A stretch of 64,000 nt of DNA from Paenibacillus sp. P25 (lineage in GTDB: Bacteria; Bacillota; Bacilli; Paenibacillales; NBRC-103111): positions 4,898,001-4,962,000 of the forward strand of contig CP085629.1 in NCBI GenBank assembly GCA_024704175.1, written 5' to 3'. The notes under the pieces were generated by a model that saw only the letters and a program-made list of their open reading frames with translations, was not told the origin of the DNA and ran no database searches. The first letter of the stretch is position 1. Each line of letters starts with the position of its first letter. Of the stretch, positions 29,236 to 38,763 are shown one piece after another. A program made the translations under genes and the position numbers.

Positions 29236-29652
29236 CTAATAGTTCTGCATCGCTCTTACTACCATCCGCAGGAAAAAAGCTTTTTCATCGGAAGTAAATC
29301 CCTGCAGCGTTTTTTCGTTCACAGCCTCAGCCTCGGCGGTTAAAAGATCCGTCAGCGACCGGCTCAGATCGGTCATAAATACCCGCTGCACCCTCCGGTC
29401 CTGTAAATCGGCATCGCGCCGAATGAACCCCGACTTCTCCATCCGCTGCAATAATCCGGTGACCGTGGCACCTTCAATACCGAGCTTCTGCTGGATTTCC
29501 ACCTGTGGCACCCCTTCTCTTTCGTTTAGCAAAGAAAGCACCGCCCACTGCGAGATGGTAACCCCGTGCTTTTTCAGTCTCGCATCCAGTTCATTGGCCA
29601 TGAGATGGGCTAACCGGTTAATGAGGAACCCGGGACTTTCGAACAAATTCAT
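29236..29652 (-). CDS. MarR-family transcriptional regulator
   Basis: Intact 138-residue winged-helix repressor: ISQWAVLSLLNEREGVPQVEIQQKLGIEGATVTGLLQRMEKSGFI (helix-turn-helix) and RRDADLQDRRVQRVFMTD (wing). ATG 29652 has only a weak GGTGG upstream. A palindrome 56 bp before the start and a near copy before the MBL gene suggest autoregulation and control of the downstream hydrolase. Confidence 0.9.
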   Translation of the reverse strand: MNLFESPGFLINRLAHLMANELDARLKKHGVTISQWAVLSLLNEREGVPQVEIQQKLGIEGATVTGLLQRMEKSGFIRRDADLQDRRVQRVFMTDLSRSLTDLLTAEAEAVNEKTLQGFTSDEKAFFLRMVVRAMQNY

Positions 29653-29707
29653 TTGGAAAAACCACCCATTCTTCTGTATGTCGTTATCATACCACCATCA
29701 AGAAATG

Positions 29708-29719
29708 TTAGCAAGCTAA
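29708..29719. promoter_or_regulatory. Candidate MarR operator before marR
   Basis: TTAGCAAGCTAA is an almost perfect 12-bp palindrome 56 bp upstream of the MarR start codon and repeated, slightly changed, at 29205. Confidence 0.5.
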
Positions 29720-29805
29720 TTATTTTACAACAAAATATAGATTGACTCTGCCATTAATGTCAGCCTTTATACTAACGTCATCATTCCTAAAGGAGCTGGC
29801 AACCC

Positions 29806-30138
29806 ATGATCATACTTACCTTCGGCTATAGAAAAGACATTCCGTTCGACGAGGCCTATTATTTGGGCACGCATCTTCCCCTACTTTCGAAGAAAACCGT
29901 TCTGGAGATGGGGGCCGTCAAATATGAAGTGAAGAAGGTCCTATCCACCGCCGCCGGCGCTGAATCACCGTATTCGTTTATTTTTCAACTATACTTTGAA
30001 ACCAAAGAAGCCTTGGACACATTTATACGTGACCCGCGAATCAAGGAACTGCAGGATGACGTCGCTAACTATTACAGGGGCGAGCAGGACATTACTATTG
30101 AAGAAGTGGTTGCTTCGTTCGGCCCCGCCGGCTCATAA
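29806..30138 (+). CDS. EthD family protein
   Basis: A 110-residue EthD-type ferredoxin-like fold: IILTFGYRKDIPFDEAYYLGTHLPLL (the conserved F..YY...H.P), YSFIFQLYFETKEAL, DITIEEVVASFG. AAAGGAGCTGGCAACCC precedes ATG 29806. EthD proteins assist degradation of ethers or act as small decarboxylases or cyclases. It is divergent from the MarR gene and lies 87 bp from the TTAGC palindrome, so MarR control is possible. Confidence 0.85.
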   Translation: MIILTFGYRKDIPFDEAYYLGTHLPLLSKKTVLEMGAVKYEVKKVLSTAAGAESPYSFIFQLYFETKEALDTFIRDPRIKELQDDVANYYRGEQDITIEEVVASFGPAGS

Positions 30139-30187
30139 AAAAATGTGTAAAACTATCGATGTTTTCATCGGCTTTACTCGTTTTCCA

Positions 30188-30223
30188 AGCATTCGCCGGT
30201 ATGTAACAATGCTTTTCATTGCT
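30188..30223 (+). terminator. Possible terminator after the EthD gene
   Basis: AAGCATT and AATGCTT form a short stem around a 14-nt loop, followed by TTCATT. Modest strength. Confidence 0.4.
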
Positions 30224-30250
30224 AGTGCTTAGCCTGGCGGCCCTTCCGCA

Positions 30251-30282
30251 GAAAAAGAGGAGCTCCTAATGGGCTCCTCCCT
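30251..30282 (-). terminator. Terminator after the TIM-barrel isomerase gene
   Basis: On the minus strand GAGGAGC-CCATTAGGA-GCTCCTC is followed by TTTTTCTG, about 80 bp beyond the isomerase stop. Confidence 0.75.
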
Positions 30283-30359
30283 TCCTCTTTGCCGTAAGTT
30301 CACATTCTGCTGTCGTTGTTCTTACTGCGAACGCCCCGGCTTCCGGCTCCGCTTGCGCC

Positions 30360-31248
30360 TTATCCCTGCTGTCCGCCCACCGCTCTGCTCCAGGCTTCCT
30401 CCGCCACCCGTTTCATCACAAGCGACTGCTCCCAGCGGTCGGACAGCTCTTCCGCCGAGTCTTCGCTCGGCAGTCCGCCTGCGGGTGATGGCGTAATGGC
30501 GGCCGATTTCGCACACGAAGGGCAGCACCTCTCCTGGCTTCGCCTGAGCGTACCAGTAGCGCATCCCCTTTTCCCACCAGCGCTTGAACGGCTCCGCCTT
30601 CGGATGATCGCCTGCTCCGATATCGATTTGGATTTGCTCGCCGTTGCTCACTCTCCCGTGGATGGAGGAGGTCCGCTGCAGAAGCTCGTCAAAATAAGGC
30701 TCGGCTTCTTCGCTCGGGGCCGTTAGCTCACCGGCAAGCACGTAATGGGAGAAGTCGATCGTGAGCCGAAGCCCGGGCAGCTGCCTCACATAATCCGCGG
30801 TCCGCAGCAAATCCTGCGTCACCCGTCCCCTGTGGGTCTCCACGTAGAACGGAAATCCGCTCCGTTCCGCTTCCTCCATCAGCCCGGCCAGCGTATCCAC
30901 CGCCCTCTCTCCGACCAGAAAGCCGGTGCCCACCTGCGCGTTCACATAGGCAACATCGAACGCTTTGGCCCGTTCGAGAAATGGCCGGAAATCGCTGACG
31001 TCCATCGGGAAGCTCTCCACCCCGAAGGCCAGCCCGTGCTTCGCCTGCAATCGACGCCAGCGCTCCTCCATCCCCGGCTCCGGCAGACGGCCGAACACGC
31101 CCTGGAAGCCGGCCGCGGCGATCCGCTCGAGCTTCTCCTCCAGCGTCCATTCCCGGCCTTCGCCCGTGTAACGGTCCAGCGCCCAAATCGCCTGGTATAC
31201 GGCCAGCACCGGCTTCGGCTGTGGCGGTTCATTGTGTCCATACTCCAT
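30360..31248 (-). CDS. Sugar phosphate isomerase/epimerase-like TIM barrel (one frameshift)
   Basis: A TIM barrel of about 295 residues of the AP-endonuclease-2/xylose-isomerase-like family: LEEKLERIAAAGFQGVFG, AYVNAQVG, FPFYVETHRGRVTQD (metal Glu), LRLTIDFSHYVLAG (metal Asp), HGRVSNGEQ and VCEIGRHYAI. ATG 31248 has AAGGAG nine bases before it. The frame changes near 30500 (one extra C; repair AITAGGLPSEDSAEELSDRW), moving the true stop to 30360. It follows the PhyH gene by 26 bp, so the two form an operon. Likely acts on a sugar or inositol derivative. Confidence 0.8.
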
Positions 31249-31274
31249 CGGAATCCGCTCCTTTTCTCCCCGCA

Positions 31275-32084
31275 TCAATGCGGATACAAATCGGCATACT
31301 CCGTTCCGCAGGGCCCGCCGTCGGGATTGGCCTCGAGGTCTACCGGGGTGCCGTCGGCCCGAAATAATGGCCGGTAATGTGTGCCGATGCGAGCGGCGGA
31401 GGCGTTGGCGTAATGGCAGATGAACGCCCGGCGAAACCGGTCCTTCGTTCTGTTCCGATACGAACCGTGGATCAAATTGCCGTTAAAGAACAGCACGTCC
31501 CCTCGATCCATCACCGCCGGAATGACCTGCCTGTCTTTCGGCGGCTTCACGAGGTGCGTCGTGAACGATTCCTTCGCATCGGCCTCCTCGGGACAGACGA
31601 TGTCGTAATCGTTCGTCTTCGGCACCACGAGCAGACCTCCGTTATCCTCATCGGCCGGATCGACGGCCGTCCATGCCGCAATACAGTTGCCGGGCTCCAC
31701 CTTGAGGTAGAAATTATCCTGATGCAGCGCCTGACCCCGCGAGCCCGGCGGCTTATAGTAGAACATGCTCTGGGCCGCAAGCGGCTCTTCTTCGTACAGA
31801 TCCCTAAGCACATCCAGAACCGGTGCATGCAGCAGATACCGCTTGGCCGTCTCATTGAAGCGGTGCGGATGCATCACCCGCGGGTAACGCTTCAGCGGGT
31901 CCGTCACCGGCATGCTTAGATCGGGCATGAAATGCCCCGGGATCGTTTGATGGCTGATCTCCTCAAACGTCCGTCCGATCTCCTCCAATTCCTCCGTACT
32001 AAACAATCCTTTTACGATCAAATACCCTTCCGTGTCAAAATGCCTCTTCTGCTCCGGCGTCAGGATGCGCAGTACGTTTGCCAT
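31275..32084 (-). CDS. Phytanoyl-CoA dioxygenase (PhyH) family protein
   Basis: Intact 269-residue Fe(II)/2-oxoglutarate-type oxygenase: HQDNFYLK (iron ligands His and Asp), LIHGSYRN (distal His), with FDTEGYLIVKGLF at the N-terminus and NRTKDRFRRAFICHYANA (2-oxoglutarate Arg). GAGGAGG precedes ATG 32084. Paired with the TIM-barrel isomerase and divergent from an AraC regulator. This is a set repeatedly seen in Paenibacillus-like genomes, where PhyH members hydroxylate or clip small metabolites. Substrate unknown. Confidence 0.87.
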   Translation of the reverse strand: MANVLRILTPEQKRHFDTEGYLIVKGLFSTEELEEIGRTFEEISHQTIPGHFMPDLSMPVTDPLKRYPRVMHPHRFNETAKRYLLHAPVLDVLRDLYEEEPLAAQSMFYYKPPGSRGQALHQDNFYLKVEPGNCIAAWTAVDPADEDNGGLLVVPKTNDYDIVCPEEADAKESFTTHLVKPPKDRQVIPAVMDRGDVLFFNGNLIHGSYRNRTKDRFRRAFICHYANASAARIGTHYRPLFRADGTPVDLEANPDGGPCGTEYADLYPH

Positions 32085-32157
32085 GGCCGTTCCTCCTCTT
32101 GTTCCGCTTTTTCATAAGCCGCATGCTGTGGTCTTACGATCAAGCTTATGGAATCAT

Positions 32158-32211
32158 CTTACTGCGTCAGGCCCCTCGCCGGAAGTAACAATCGCGCTAA
32201 CTTACTGCATC
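32158..32211. promoter_or_regulatory. Direct repeats CTTACTGCRTC, 43 bp apart
   Basis: CTTACTGCGTC (32158) and CTTACTGCATC (32201) are near-identical direct repeats in the gap between the PhyH operon and the divergent AraC gene. Tandem direct repeats are usual for AraC-type binding. Confidence 0.4.
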
Positions 32212-32307
32212 GATTCTGCTATTTTCTTCACTATTGGCACAAGTAACTATTTGTAATATGCTACAGATATACATTCGAAGGCTCGGCATATAGGAAGGAG
32301 AGCGGCA

Positions 32308-33147
32308 ATGAAGCATATTAACGTTCCGGGGACATACGGCCAGCCGGTGCCGGGGGTGATCGTGGCGGGGCATTTTGACGAAGGCGATTCCTACAGTGTC
32401 AAACGTCCGGGCGGCATGAGGGATTGTTTGATCACCCTGACTTTAGGAGGCGAAGGCTATTTCATCACGAACGGGCGGAAGCGGATTTGCCGTGCCGGGG
32501 ATCTTACGATCCTGAAAGGCGTCCCGCACCAGTACGGAACAAGCCGGGGGCAGCGGTGGAACTTTGTTTGGGCTCATTTCTCGCCGGAGCTCTTGGAGCC
32601 CCGGTTCGATTTCGCCGAGGAATGCGCCGTCTTTCCCGTCGACAATATGTATATGAGAAAAAGGATGTACCGCGCGTTCAAGCGGGTGATCGCCGACGCC
32701 CAGGAACGGGGACCGTATTGGCAAGAGCTCTGCCTTCATTCGTTACGCGAAATTCTGCTGCTGAACCAGCGCCGGAGCCACCGCATGGACCCGCGGATCG
32801 AACAGGCCCTGCATCTCTTGTCCACGCAGATGAAAAAGCCTTTTCTCGTCGCCGATTTGGCGAGAGAGGTCGGCTTATCCCCATCCCGGCTGTCCCATCT
32901 GTTCAAGGAAACCGTCGGTTGCTCGATTGTCGAATCACTGAACCGGATGCGGCTGGACCAGGCCGCGTTGCTGCTGGAGCATACGGAACGCGGGCCGTCG
33001 GAGGTCGCCTATGACGTGGGGTTTCAAAACTATAACCATTTTGCCGGACTTTTCCGCAAACGGTTCGGGGTGAGTCCGAGAGCTTACAAGAACGGCGACC
33101 GTGAGCATTTGGGGAGGGGAGTAAAAAACAGCGGCGAACAGGGATGA
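32308..33147 (+). CDS. AraC-family regulator with cupin sensor domain
   Basis: Intact 279-residue regulator. The N-terminal half is a cupin-like arabinose-binding fold (DCLITLTLGGEGYF, RICRAGDLTILKGVPHQYG). The C-terminal half has two helix-turn-helix motifs: FLVADLAREVGLSPSRLSHLFKE and GPSEVAYDVGFQNYNHFAGLFRKRFGVSP. AGGAAGGAGAGCGGCA precedes ATG 32308. Divergent from the PhyH-isomerase operon, its probable target. The domain type suggests a sugar-like ligand. Confidence 0.9.
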   Translation: MKHINVPGTYGQPVPGVIVAGHFDEGDSYSVKRPGGMRDCLITLTLGGEGYFITNGRKRICRAGDLTILKGVPHQYGTSRGQRWNFVWAHFSPELLEPRFDFAEECAVFPVDNMYMRKRMYRAFKRVIADAQERGPYWQELCLHSLREILLLNQRRSHRMDPRIEQALHLLSTQMKKPFLVADLAREVGLSPSRLSHLFKETVGCSIVESLNRMRLDQAALLLEHTERGPSEVAYDVGFQNYNHFAGLFRKRFGVSPRAYKNGDREHLGRGVKNSGEQG

Positions 33148-33175
33148 TCTCCCCGGCGCCGCTGCTCCCTTTTTA
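33129..33175. terminator. Bidirectional terminator
   Basis: CAGCGGCG (33129) pairs with CGCCGCTG (33157-33164). The stem is followed by CTCCCTTTTT on the plus strand and by TTTTTT on the minus strand, serving the convergent AraC and SDR genes. Confidence 0.8.
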
Positions 33176-33187
33176 ACCGCTCCCAAC

Positions 33188-33815
33188 CTAAGGCACGATC
33201 GTCTGCCCCGTCATGGTTCCTTCGATAGCTTGAACATAAGCCTGCGCCACGTCACTGGTCGCGGTTCCAGTGACGTTCCCGAGTCCCAGACTTGTTATTA
33301 GCTCTGTTCCCAGGCTCTCCAGCGTTTCCTTAACCCACCCCGGGCTGACAATATTTACCCGAATTCCGCGCGACATTTCCACCGGTCGCCGCACGAACGA
33401 AGCCTTCCAGCCCGTTGTTGACAAAGGCGCTTACCGCGCTCCCGGGAATAAGGTGCTCAAACATATTCCCGCCTGTGATGGTAATGGATCCCCCGTCCCG
33501 CAAATGATCCGCTGCACGGCGCAGGAGATGAACCTGACCCAGTACCTTGCTCTTCATGCCGTACACAAATTCTTCTTCCGAAACCTGCTCCAGTGGCGTA
33601 AGCCTGCCGCTTCCGGCCGTAACGACAACGGCATCGATGGCATCCACTCTCGCAAAGAGCGCATCAATCGAAGCCGGGGCTTCCAGGTCTACCTGAACGT
33701 CTCCATTGCGCGACGCACGGACCACTTCATAGTTTCTTGCTTCAAGCGCATCGGCAACTGCACGGCCAATGGTTCCGGTAGCTCCGATAACGACCGCTTT
33801 TTTGGTTATGGTCAT
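33188..33815 (-). CDS. Short-chain dehydrogenase (one frameshift)
   Basis: An SDR-like reductase of about 208 residues: KAVVIGATGTIGRAVADALEA (cofactor loop), DAVVVTAGSGRLTPLEQVSEEEF, and after the frame change SRGIRVNIVSPGWVKETL. The catalytic Tyr-x-x-x-Lys is not evident (SAVSAFVNNGLEGFVRAA occupies that place), as in the short 200-residue subgroup. AGGAGA precedes ATG 33815. The frame changes near 33395, best explained by one extra C. Transcribed after the VOC gene with a 37-bp gap. Confidence 0.78.
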
Positions 33816-33852
33816 AAGTACGGGCTGTCTCCTTTATCGGGGAATTATTTTG

Positions 33853-34191
33853 TCAGCACATCACTTCGACTTGAAATCCCCCGGGCGCCTCCACATAAAA
33901 AGTATACGCATGCGAATGGACCGGCGGCTTTACATCATAGCCGTCCTCTTTGAACCGCTGATTCATCCGATCCACCTCAGCTTCGTTCTTCTGAGGAAAC
34001 CCGATATGGAAGGTCTTGGGGTAACGAATCTCGCTCCCCTTCATTAGGGTCAATACGAACCCGTCCTGATCGAACAGTACGGCAAACCCGTTACGGTCAC
34101 CTGCCATACTCGTCAAGCCAAAATAAGTTTCCAAAAACGCCTTGGTCGCCTGCACATCGGGAACCGTTAAATTAAGATGGCCCAGTTTCAT
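33853..34191 (-). CDS. VOC/glyoxalase family protein
   Basis: A single vicinal-oxygen-chelate domain of 112 residues: LGHLNLTVPDVQATKAFLETYFGL at the N-terminus and TFYVEAPGGFQVEVMC at the C-terminus with the metal Glu in GGFQVEV. GGGAGGGC precedes ATG 34191. Likely cotranscribed with the SDR gene. The domain is found in glyoxalases, dioxygenases and drug-binding proteins; the role here is not determined. Confidence 0.87.
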   Translation of the reverse strand: MKLGHLNLTVPDVQATKAFLETYFGLTSMAGDRNGFAVLFDQDGFVLTLMKGSEIRYPKTFHIGFPQKNEAEVDRMNQRFKEDGYDVKPPVHSHAYTFYVEAPGGFQVEVMC

Positions 34192-34332
34192 GATTTCGCC
34201 CTCCCTTAATTTTCAGCTTACCCCTTTATTATATAACTTTGAAGCAAGTGACAGGGTACGGCTGTAAAGGAAGTGAATTTTATCCAAAAACTTCCCACAT
34301 GGTTGAAGGTTTGGGTTTAGAGGGGCTAAAGA

Positions 34333-34578
34333 TTACTTCAGCATGAAGCCTTGGATCGAAGCGTAAAAAATAAATAAAGACGCAGCAATGCTAGCGTATC
34401 CCCAGACTCTTTTACCGTTACCTTGGAGCTGCGAGACCCCCGACACCAACATAAATAAACCTAAAAACAGCAATAGGAATGGCATCAATTCAAAGCTTCT
34501 AGTCAACAAACTATAGACGGCTATACCAATAACAACGATGGACAAGCCATTATGAATGATCTTCAGCAGTGATAACAC
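34333..34578 (-). CDS. DUF3953-like small membrane protein
   Basis: 81 residues with three hydrophobic helices (NGLSIVVIGIAVYSLL, LMPFLLLFLGLFMLVSGVSQLQ, WGYASIAASLFIFYASI). The LLLFLGLFMLVSGVSQLQ segment fits DUF3953. The start is GTG 34578 behind a GGGGG stretch that overlaps closely, so the start is uncertain. No function known. Confidence 0.65.
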   Translation of the reverse strand: MLSLLKIIHNGLSIVVIGIAVYSLLTRSFELMPFLLLFLGLFMLVSGVSQLQGNGKRVWGYASIAASLFIFYASIQGFMLK

Positions 34579-34651
34579 CCCCGGAAACGTAATTCAAGCA
34601 CTTACTCCACTTTTCACAGACGTTTCCAAACATTGGAATGTTACACAATTG

Positions 34652-35157
34652 TTATAAATTTCCTTGACCCGGTTTAGCCGGCAGATTGAGCTTCATCTCC
34701 TTGTTCTCCCCATTTTCAACCCAAGTCACGCTAGCGGTTACTTGCTTAATGAAAGAGTTGAGATCCTCTTCGCGCTCAAATGTGTAAAGGGAGTAATAAT
34801 CCATAGTTTTCCCTTTATCGAACGCCCCGTATATCCCCCGCCAAAGGTGGTTGAATATTTATAGCCAACAGGCTCGGATTCACTTAATCTGATCTGGATA
34901 GACTGCGCCGGTCGGCTCCCTTTGTTCTCCACCCCGACAAAAATCCGAATCATTATCGGTGTCTCCAACGAATGAGCCGCACCATTAAACCGGTTGATAT
35001 ATTGCTTATCCCTTACAATGTCATAGTCAACCGTACTCCATATATTTACTCCTTGATTCATCTTAGCCTTATAAGCACGAACCATTGGATCTTGATCTTC
35101 CTTCGTGCAAGCGACCAAGAATAAGAAGATGACGATAGCTTGCAAACCCCTTCTCAA
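34652..35157 (-). CDS. Lipoprotein of unknown function (one frameshift)
   Basis: An exported lipoprotein of about 168 residues: signal peptide LQAIVIFLFLVAC with lipobox LVAC. The mature part has a beta-sandwich look (MIRIFVGVENKGSRPAQSIQIRL). The frame changes near 34835, where one G is missing from GGGGG; the repaired sequence reads GIYGAFDKGKTMDYYSLYTF and ends at 34652 as KPGQGNL. Not assignable to a family. No clear partner gene. Confidence 0.65.
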
Positions 35158-35198
35158 CCCTACACCTCACTTAAAAAAAGGCGCTCACCGAGTTCTTA

Positions 35199-36233
35199 TC
35201 AGGCTTCCCCGTTGAGCCTGCTCTCGATCTCCCGGACCCACCTTGCCGCCATCGCTTCATGCCCGGCGGCGGAAGGGTGCACAAGGTCCGAAGTCAGCTC
35301 GGGGGCCGACCGAACGATCCGGGTTCCCGGGATATAAACGGCGCGGCGGAACGCCAGGTTGTGGACGGCACGCTGCACCGCTTCCCTGTATTCCTTCACC
35401 TTCCCGCTTCCATCAAAGTCTCTCCGGTTTAAATACAAATCCGTAATAAACAGCCAGCGGTCCGGGCGGCGGGAGGCCAGCACCGTCAGAAAGTCGCCGA
35501 CCTTGCCTGCGAAGGTGGCCGTATCCCAGCTGTCAATGACGTTAATCCCCATTTCGATGGTTGCAAAATCCCAATCCTCCCGATTGGCGATATAATGTGC
35601 AAGAGCTATATCCATCTGCGCGCTCCCGGCAAAGCCCAGGTTGATCAGATCACAGCCCAGCGCCCGGGCGATGCCCATCGCATATGTGCCCGTCGGTCTG
35701 ACCGCATCGCCCCCATGCGTGATGGATGAACCGTAAGCAAGATAACGTCGGGAAGGCATTTGTTCCGGCCTGGGCGGCGAGACCTCCCCTTTCACCCCGA
35801 TATAATACGCTTTCCAGTCGTATGGCAAAATGATCCTTCACCAGTTGCGGGTCAAAAGAACCGGCATCTCCTGCGGATAGACCGGCCAGTGCTGTATATG
35901 TCTCTTGCGTACCGTAATCTCGGTCGGCTCTGTGCCGACGATGGCCGGGGTTTGCCCGTACGGGCCCTGAAACGCGCCAAAAAACACTTCGGCGACCGCC
36001 TGCGGAGCCGCATTCGCGGCATCGTCCCGGCGCAGAACAATCACAGCTTCCTCGCTGTGCAGATTAAAGCGGAGCTCGCAGCCGCAAGGATTGATCGAAC
36101 GGTGAGCCCTGGCCGGCTCGTTGAGCGCGGCACGAACGGCGGCCGGCACCCGGCTCATCGCCCAGCCGCCCGCCTTCTCCTCCCAAACCAGTTCCTCGAC
36201 ATTATGAAACCCGATCCCGTCTTTGATTAACAT
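35199..36233 (-). CDS. SGNH/GDSL esterase, last gene of a glycan operon (two frameshifts)
   Basis: A two-domain carbohydrate-esterase-like protein of about 344 residues. The N-terminal half is beta-rich. The C-terminal half is an SGNH hydrolase with YLAYGSSITHGGD (nucleophile Ser, block I), NLGFAGSAQMD (block II), IEMGINVID (block III) and DLVHPSAAGHEAM (catalytic Asp and His, block V). The two halves share a frame but are split by TGA at 35838; a lost base near 35870 plus an extra T near 35835 would join them as FDPQLVKDHLPYDWKAYYI. ATG 36233 has GGAGG six bases upstream. It follows the GH95 gene by 23 bp and probably removes acetyl groups from the same glycan. Confidence 0.75.
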
Positions 36234-36256
36234 AACCATCCTCCAGACCATGTCTA

Positions 36257-38652
36257 TCACACCAACGATTTGACCGATGTGAGTCTATAAACAGCGCCAG
36301 GCTCGGATTGGAACGTAAGCTGTCCCGGCCGTGCGCCCTCTTCATAAGGCGGAACACTGCCGTCCTCCGCGACCAGTGTAACCGGCGATTGCACGCAGAT
36401 GCTGCATGGCCCTCCGAGAGCCGAAGCGATCTCCGCCGCAGCAAGCTTGCCTTCCTTCCATTCCAGGCTGACGGTGAATCCCCCGCGGGCCCGCAAACCG
36501 CTTACACTGCCGGAGCTCCATGCTTCCGGAAGCGCCGGCAACAGGTGAAGGAAGCCCCGGTGCGACTGCAGCAGCATTTCGGCGATTCCCGCCGTAGCGG
36601 CGAAATTGCCGTCAATTTGGAACGGCGGGTGCGCATCGAACAGGTTGGCATACACGCCCCCGCATTCATACCCGAAGCATCCGGTTTGACCAGGCGCAGC
36701 AGGTTCGAAATAAGCCCCCACGCCCGGTTCCCGTCTCCGAACCGGGCCCACAGCGAAATCTTCCAACCAAGGCTCCATCCCGTCCCTCCGTCGCCGCGAC
36801 GTTCGAGTGAAGTCCGCGCCGCCGCAAACAGCGCCGGCGTGTCCTCGTCGTTCAGCTGACGGCCCGGATATACGCCGAACAGATGGGATACATGGCGGTG
36901 ATGCACGTCCTGATCCTCAAAATCCCGGTACCATTCCTGCAGCTGCCCGTAACGGCCGATCTGCAGCGGAAGCGACCGCTCTTTCGCCGTCAGCAGTCGT
37001 TCCTTGAAGCCGGGATCCAGCTGAAGGATGTCCGCCGCCTCGCAGCAGTTCGTAAACAAGTCCCAAATTAAGGCGAGGTCCATGGTGGAAGCCGTGCTGA
37101 CGCCGGCCAGCCGGCCGCTCTCGTCCTTGAATTTATGCTCCGGTGAGGTGGACGGCTTCGTCACAAGATAGCCCTCTTCGTTCTCGATCAGCCAGTCCAG
37201 GCAAAATAGAGCCGCCTCCTTCATGACCGGGTAGGCCTTGTCCCGCAGGAAGCCCACATCGCGGCCGAATGCATAATGCTCCCACAGATGCTGACTGAGC
37301 CAGGCGCCCGCCATCGGCCAGAAAGCCCAAACCGGGTCGCCGTGCCCGTAGTCGCCGACCGGAGCGCTCTGCGCCCAAATATCCGCATTATGGTGGGCCG
37401 TCCAGCCGCCAGCACCGTAGTTGGTCTTCGCCGTTCTCGCGCCGGTGACGGACAAATGGCCGATAAATTCGAGAAGAGGCTCATGGCATTCGGCAAGGTT
37501 GCAAGTTTCCGCCGGCCAGTAGTTCATCTCGGTGTTGATATTGAGTGTATAATTGCTGCTCCACGGAGGACGCGTCTCCCGGTTCCAGATTCCCTGCAGA
37601 TTTGCCGGCTGCGTGCCGGGCCGCGAGCTCGCAATCATCAAATAGCGCCCGTATTGGAAGAGAAGTTCGACCAGCTCCGGGTCGCTTGCACCATACTGCT
37701 CAATCCTGGCATCGGTCGCCATGCCGTCCGGGCTCCGCCGGTCCCCAAGGCGGATCTTTACACGATCGAACAGGCTTCTGTAATCCTGTACGTGGCGTTC
37801 CCGAAGCTCGGCATAGGACCGCCGAAGTGCCGCAGACAAATACGACTCGGCCGCCAGGCCCGCGTCCTTGCCTTCCTTCCGCGGGTTGCGGTCAAAGCCG
37901 TTAAACCCCGTAGCCGCGCTGAAAAAAAGCGTTACCCCCGTCGCCCCGCCGACATGCAGACCGTCATGATCGTACCGGAGGCCGCCATCGTCCGCAACGG
38001 CCGCAAGCCTGCCTTCAAAGCGCATGGACCTCCCCTCTTCCCCTTCCACGTTCCGGATCGGGTCGGAATCGCTGCGGACATAATTCGGCGACACATGATC
38101 CGGGGCTAGCCCTTTCAAGATCCATCTTCCTTCCTCCAGCGCCGATTGCACGCTCAGCTTGCTGTCCAGCCGCGCCGTCAAATTCAGACCGCCGGGCCTG
38201 CTGCATGTCAGACGGATCACGATCACCTGGTCGGGGAAGCTCGCGAACGCCTCCCTTGTATAAACGGCCTCGCCCACCCGGTATTCTACCCTCGACACCG
38301 CTTCCTCAAGATCCAGCTCGCGCTTATAATCGCTCATCTCGGCGCCGTGCGCGAAGGCGATCCGCAGCGTACCGAAAGGCAAATAAGACTGCGTATAAGG
38401 ACCCAGCATGTTGCGGCAAGCCTCATCCGCTTCCTCATACCGGCCCTCGTCCAGCAGGTTGCGCACGACTGGCGACCACGTCCGGGCTTCCGGGTTGTCC
38501 CAATCTCTCGGTGCGCCGGAATACAGCGTATCCTCGTTGAGCTCGATGATTTCCTGCTCTACCGTTCCGTAAATCATGCCCCCAAGCCGGCCGTCGCCGA
38601 TCGGCAGGGCATCCGTCCATTCTTTTGCCGGCTTATTGTACTGAAGCTTCAC
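36257..38652 (-). CDS. GH95 alpha-L-fucosidase/galactosidase (one frameshift)
   Basis: A glycoside hydrolase family 95 enzyme of about 798 residues: N-terminal domain LPIGDGRLGGMIYGTVEQE and LNEDTLYSGAPRDW; catalytic (alpha/alpha)6 barrel with NINTEMNYWPAE (base-assisting Asn residues), STSPEH (the general-acid Glu region), HVSHLFGVYPG and FQIDGNFAATAGI (conserved Asp). The family inverts alpha-1,2-L-fucosides or alpha-L-galactosides. No signal peptide, so it acts on imported oligosaccharide. GTG 38652 has GAGGAGG eight bases before it. The frame changes near 36670 (one G lost). Operon with the ABC transporter upstream and SGNH esterase downstream. Confidence 0.87.
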
Positions 38653-38696
38653 CGCATCGTCCTCCTCTTGAGATAAGCATACATTTTCGCAGGAAT

Positions 38697-38752
38697 AGAA
38701 GAGGGGCCCCGAAGGAAGCGTTCTCATCGAAGCTTCGTCCCCTCTTCCTTTT
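38697..38752. other. Long stem-loop between binding-protein and GH95 genes
   Basis: AGAAGAGGGG (38697) pairs with CCCCTCTTC (38740-38748) across a GC-rich interior. A T tract follows only on the plus strand, so on the coding strand it is more likely an mRNA-stabilising hairpin after the binding-protein gene than a terminator. Confidence 0.45.
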
Positions 38753-38763
38753 TTCTCCAAACC

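Noticed and set aside
37276..38109. A 277-codon plus-strand frame inside the GH95 gene
   Set aside because: Lies wholly within conserved GH95 coding sequence on the other strand and has no recognisable domain.
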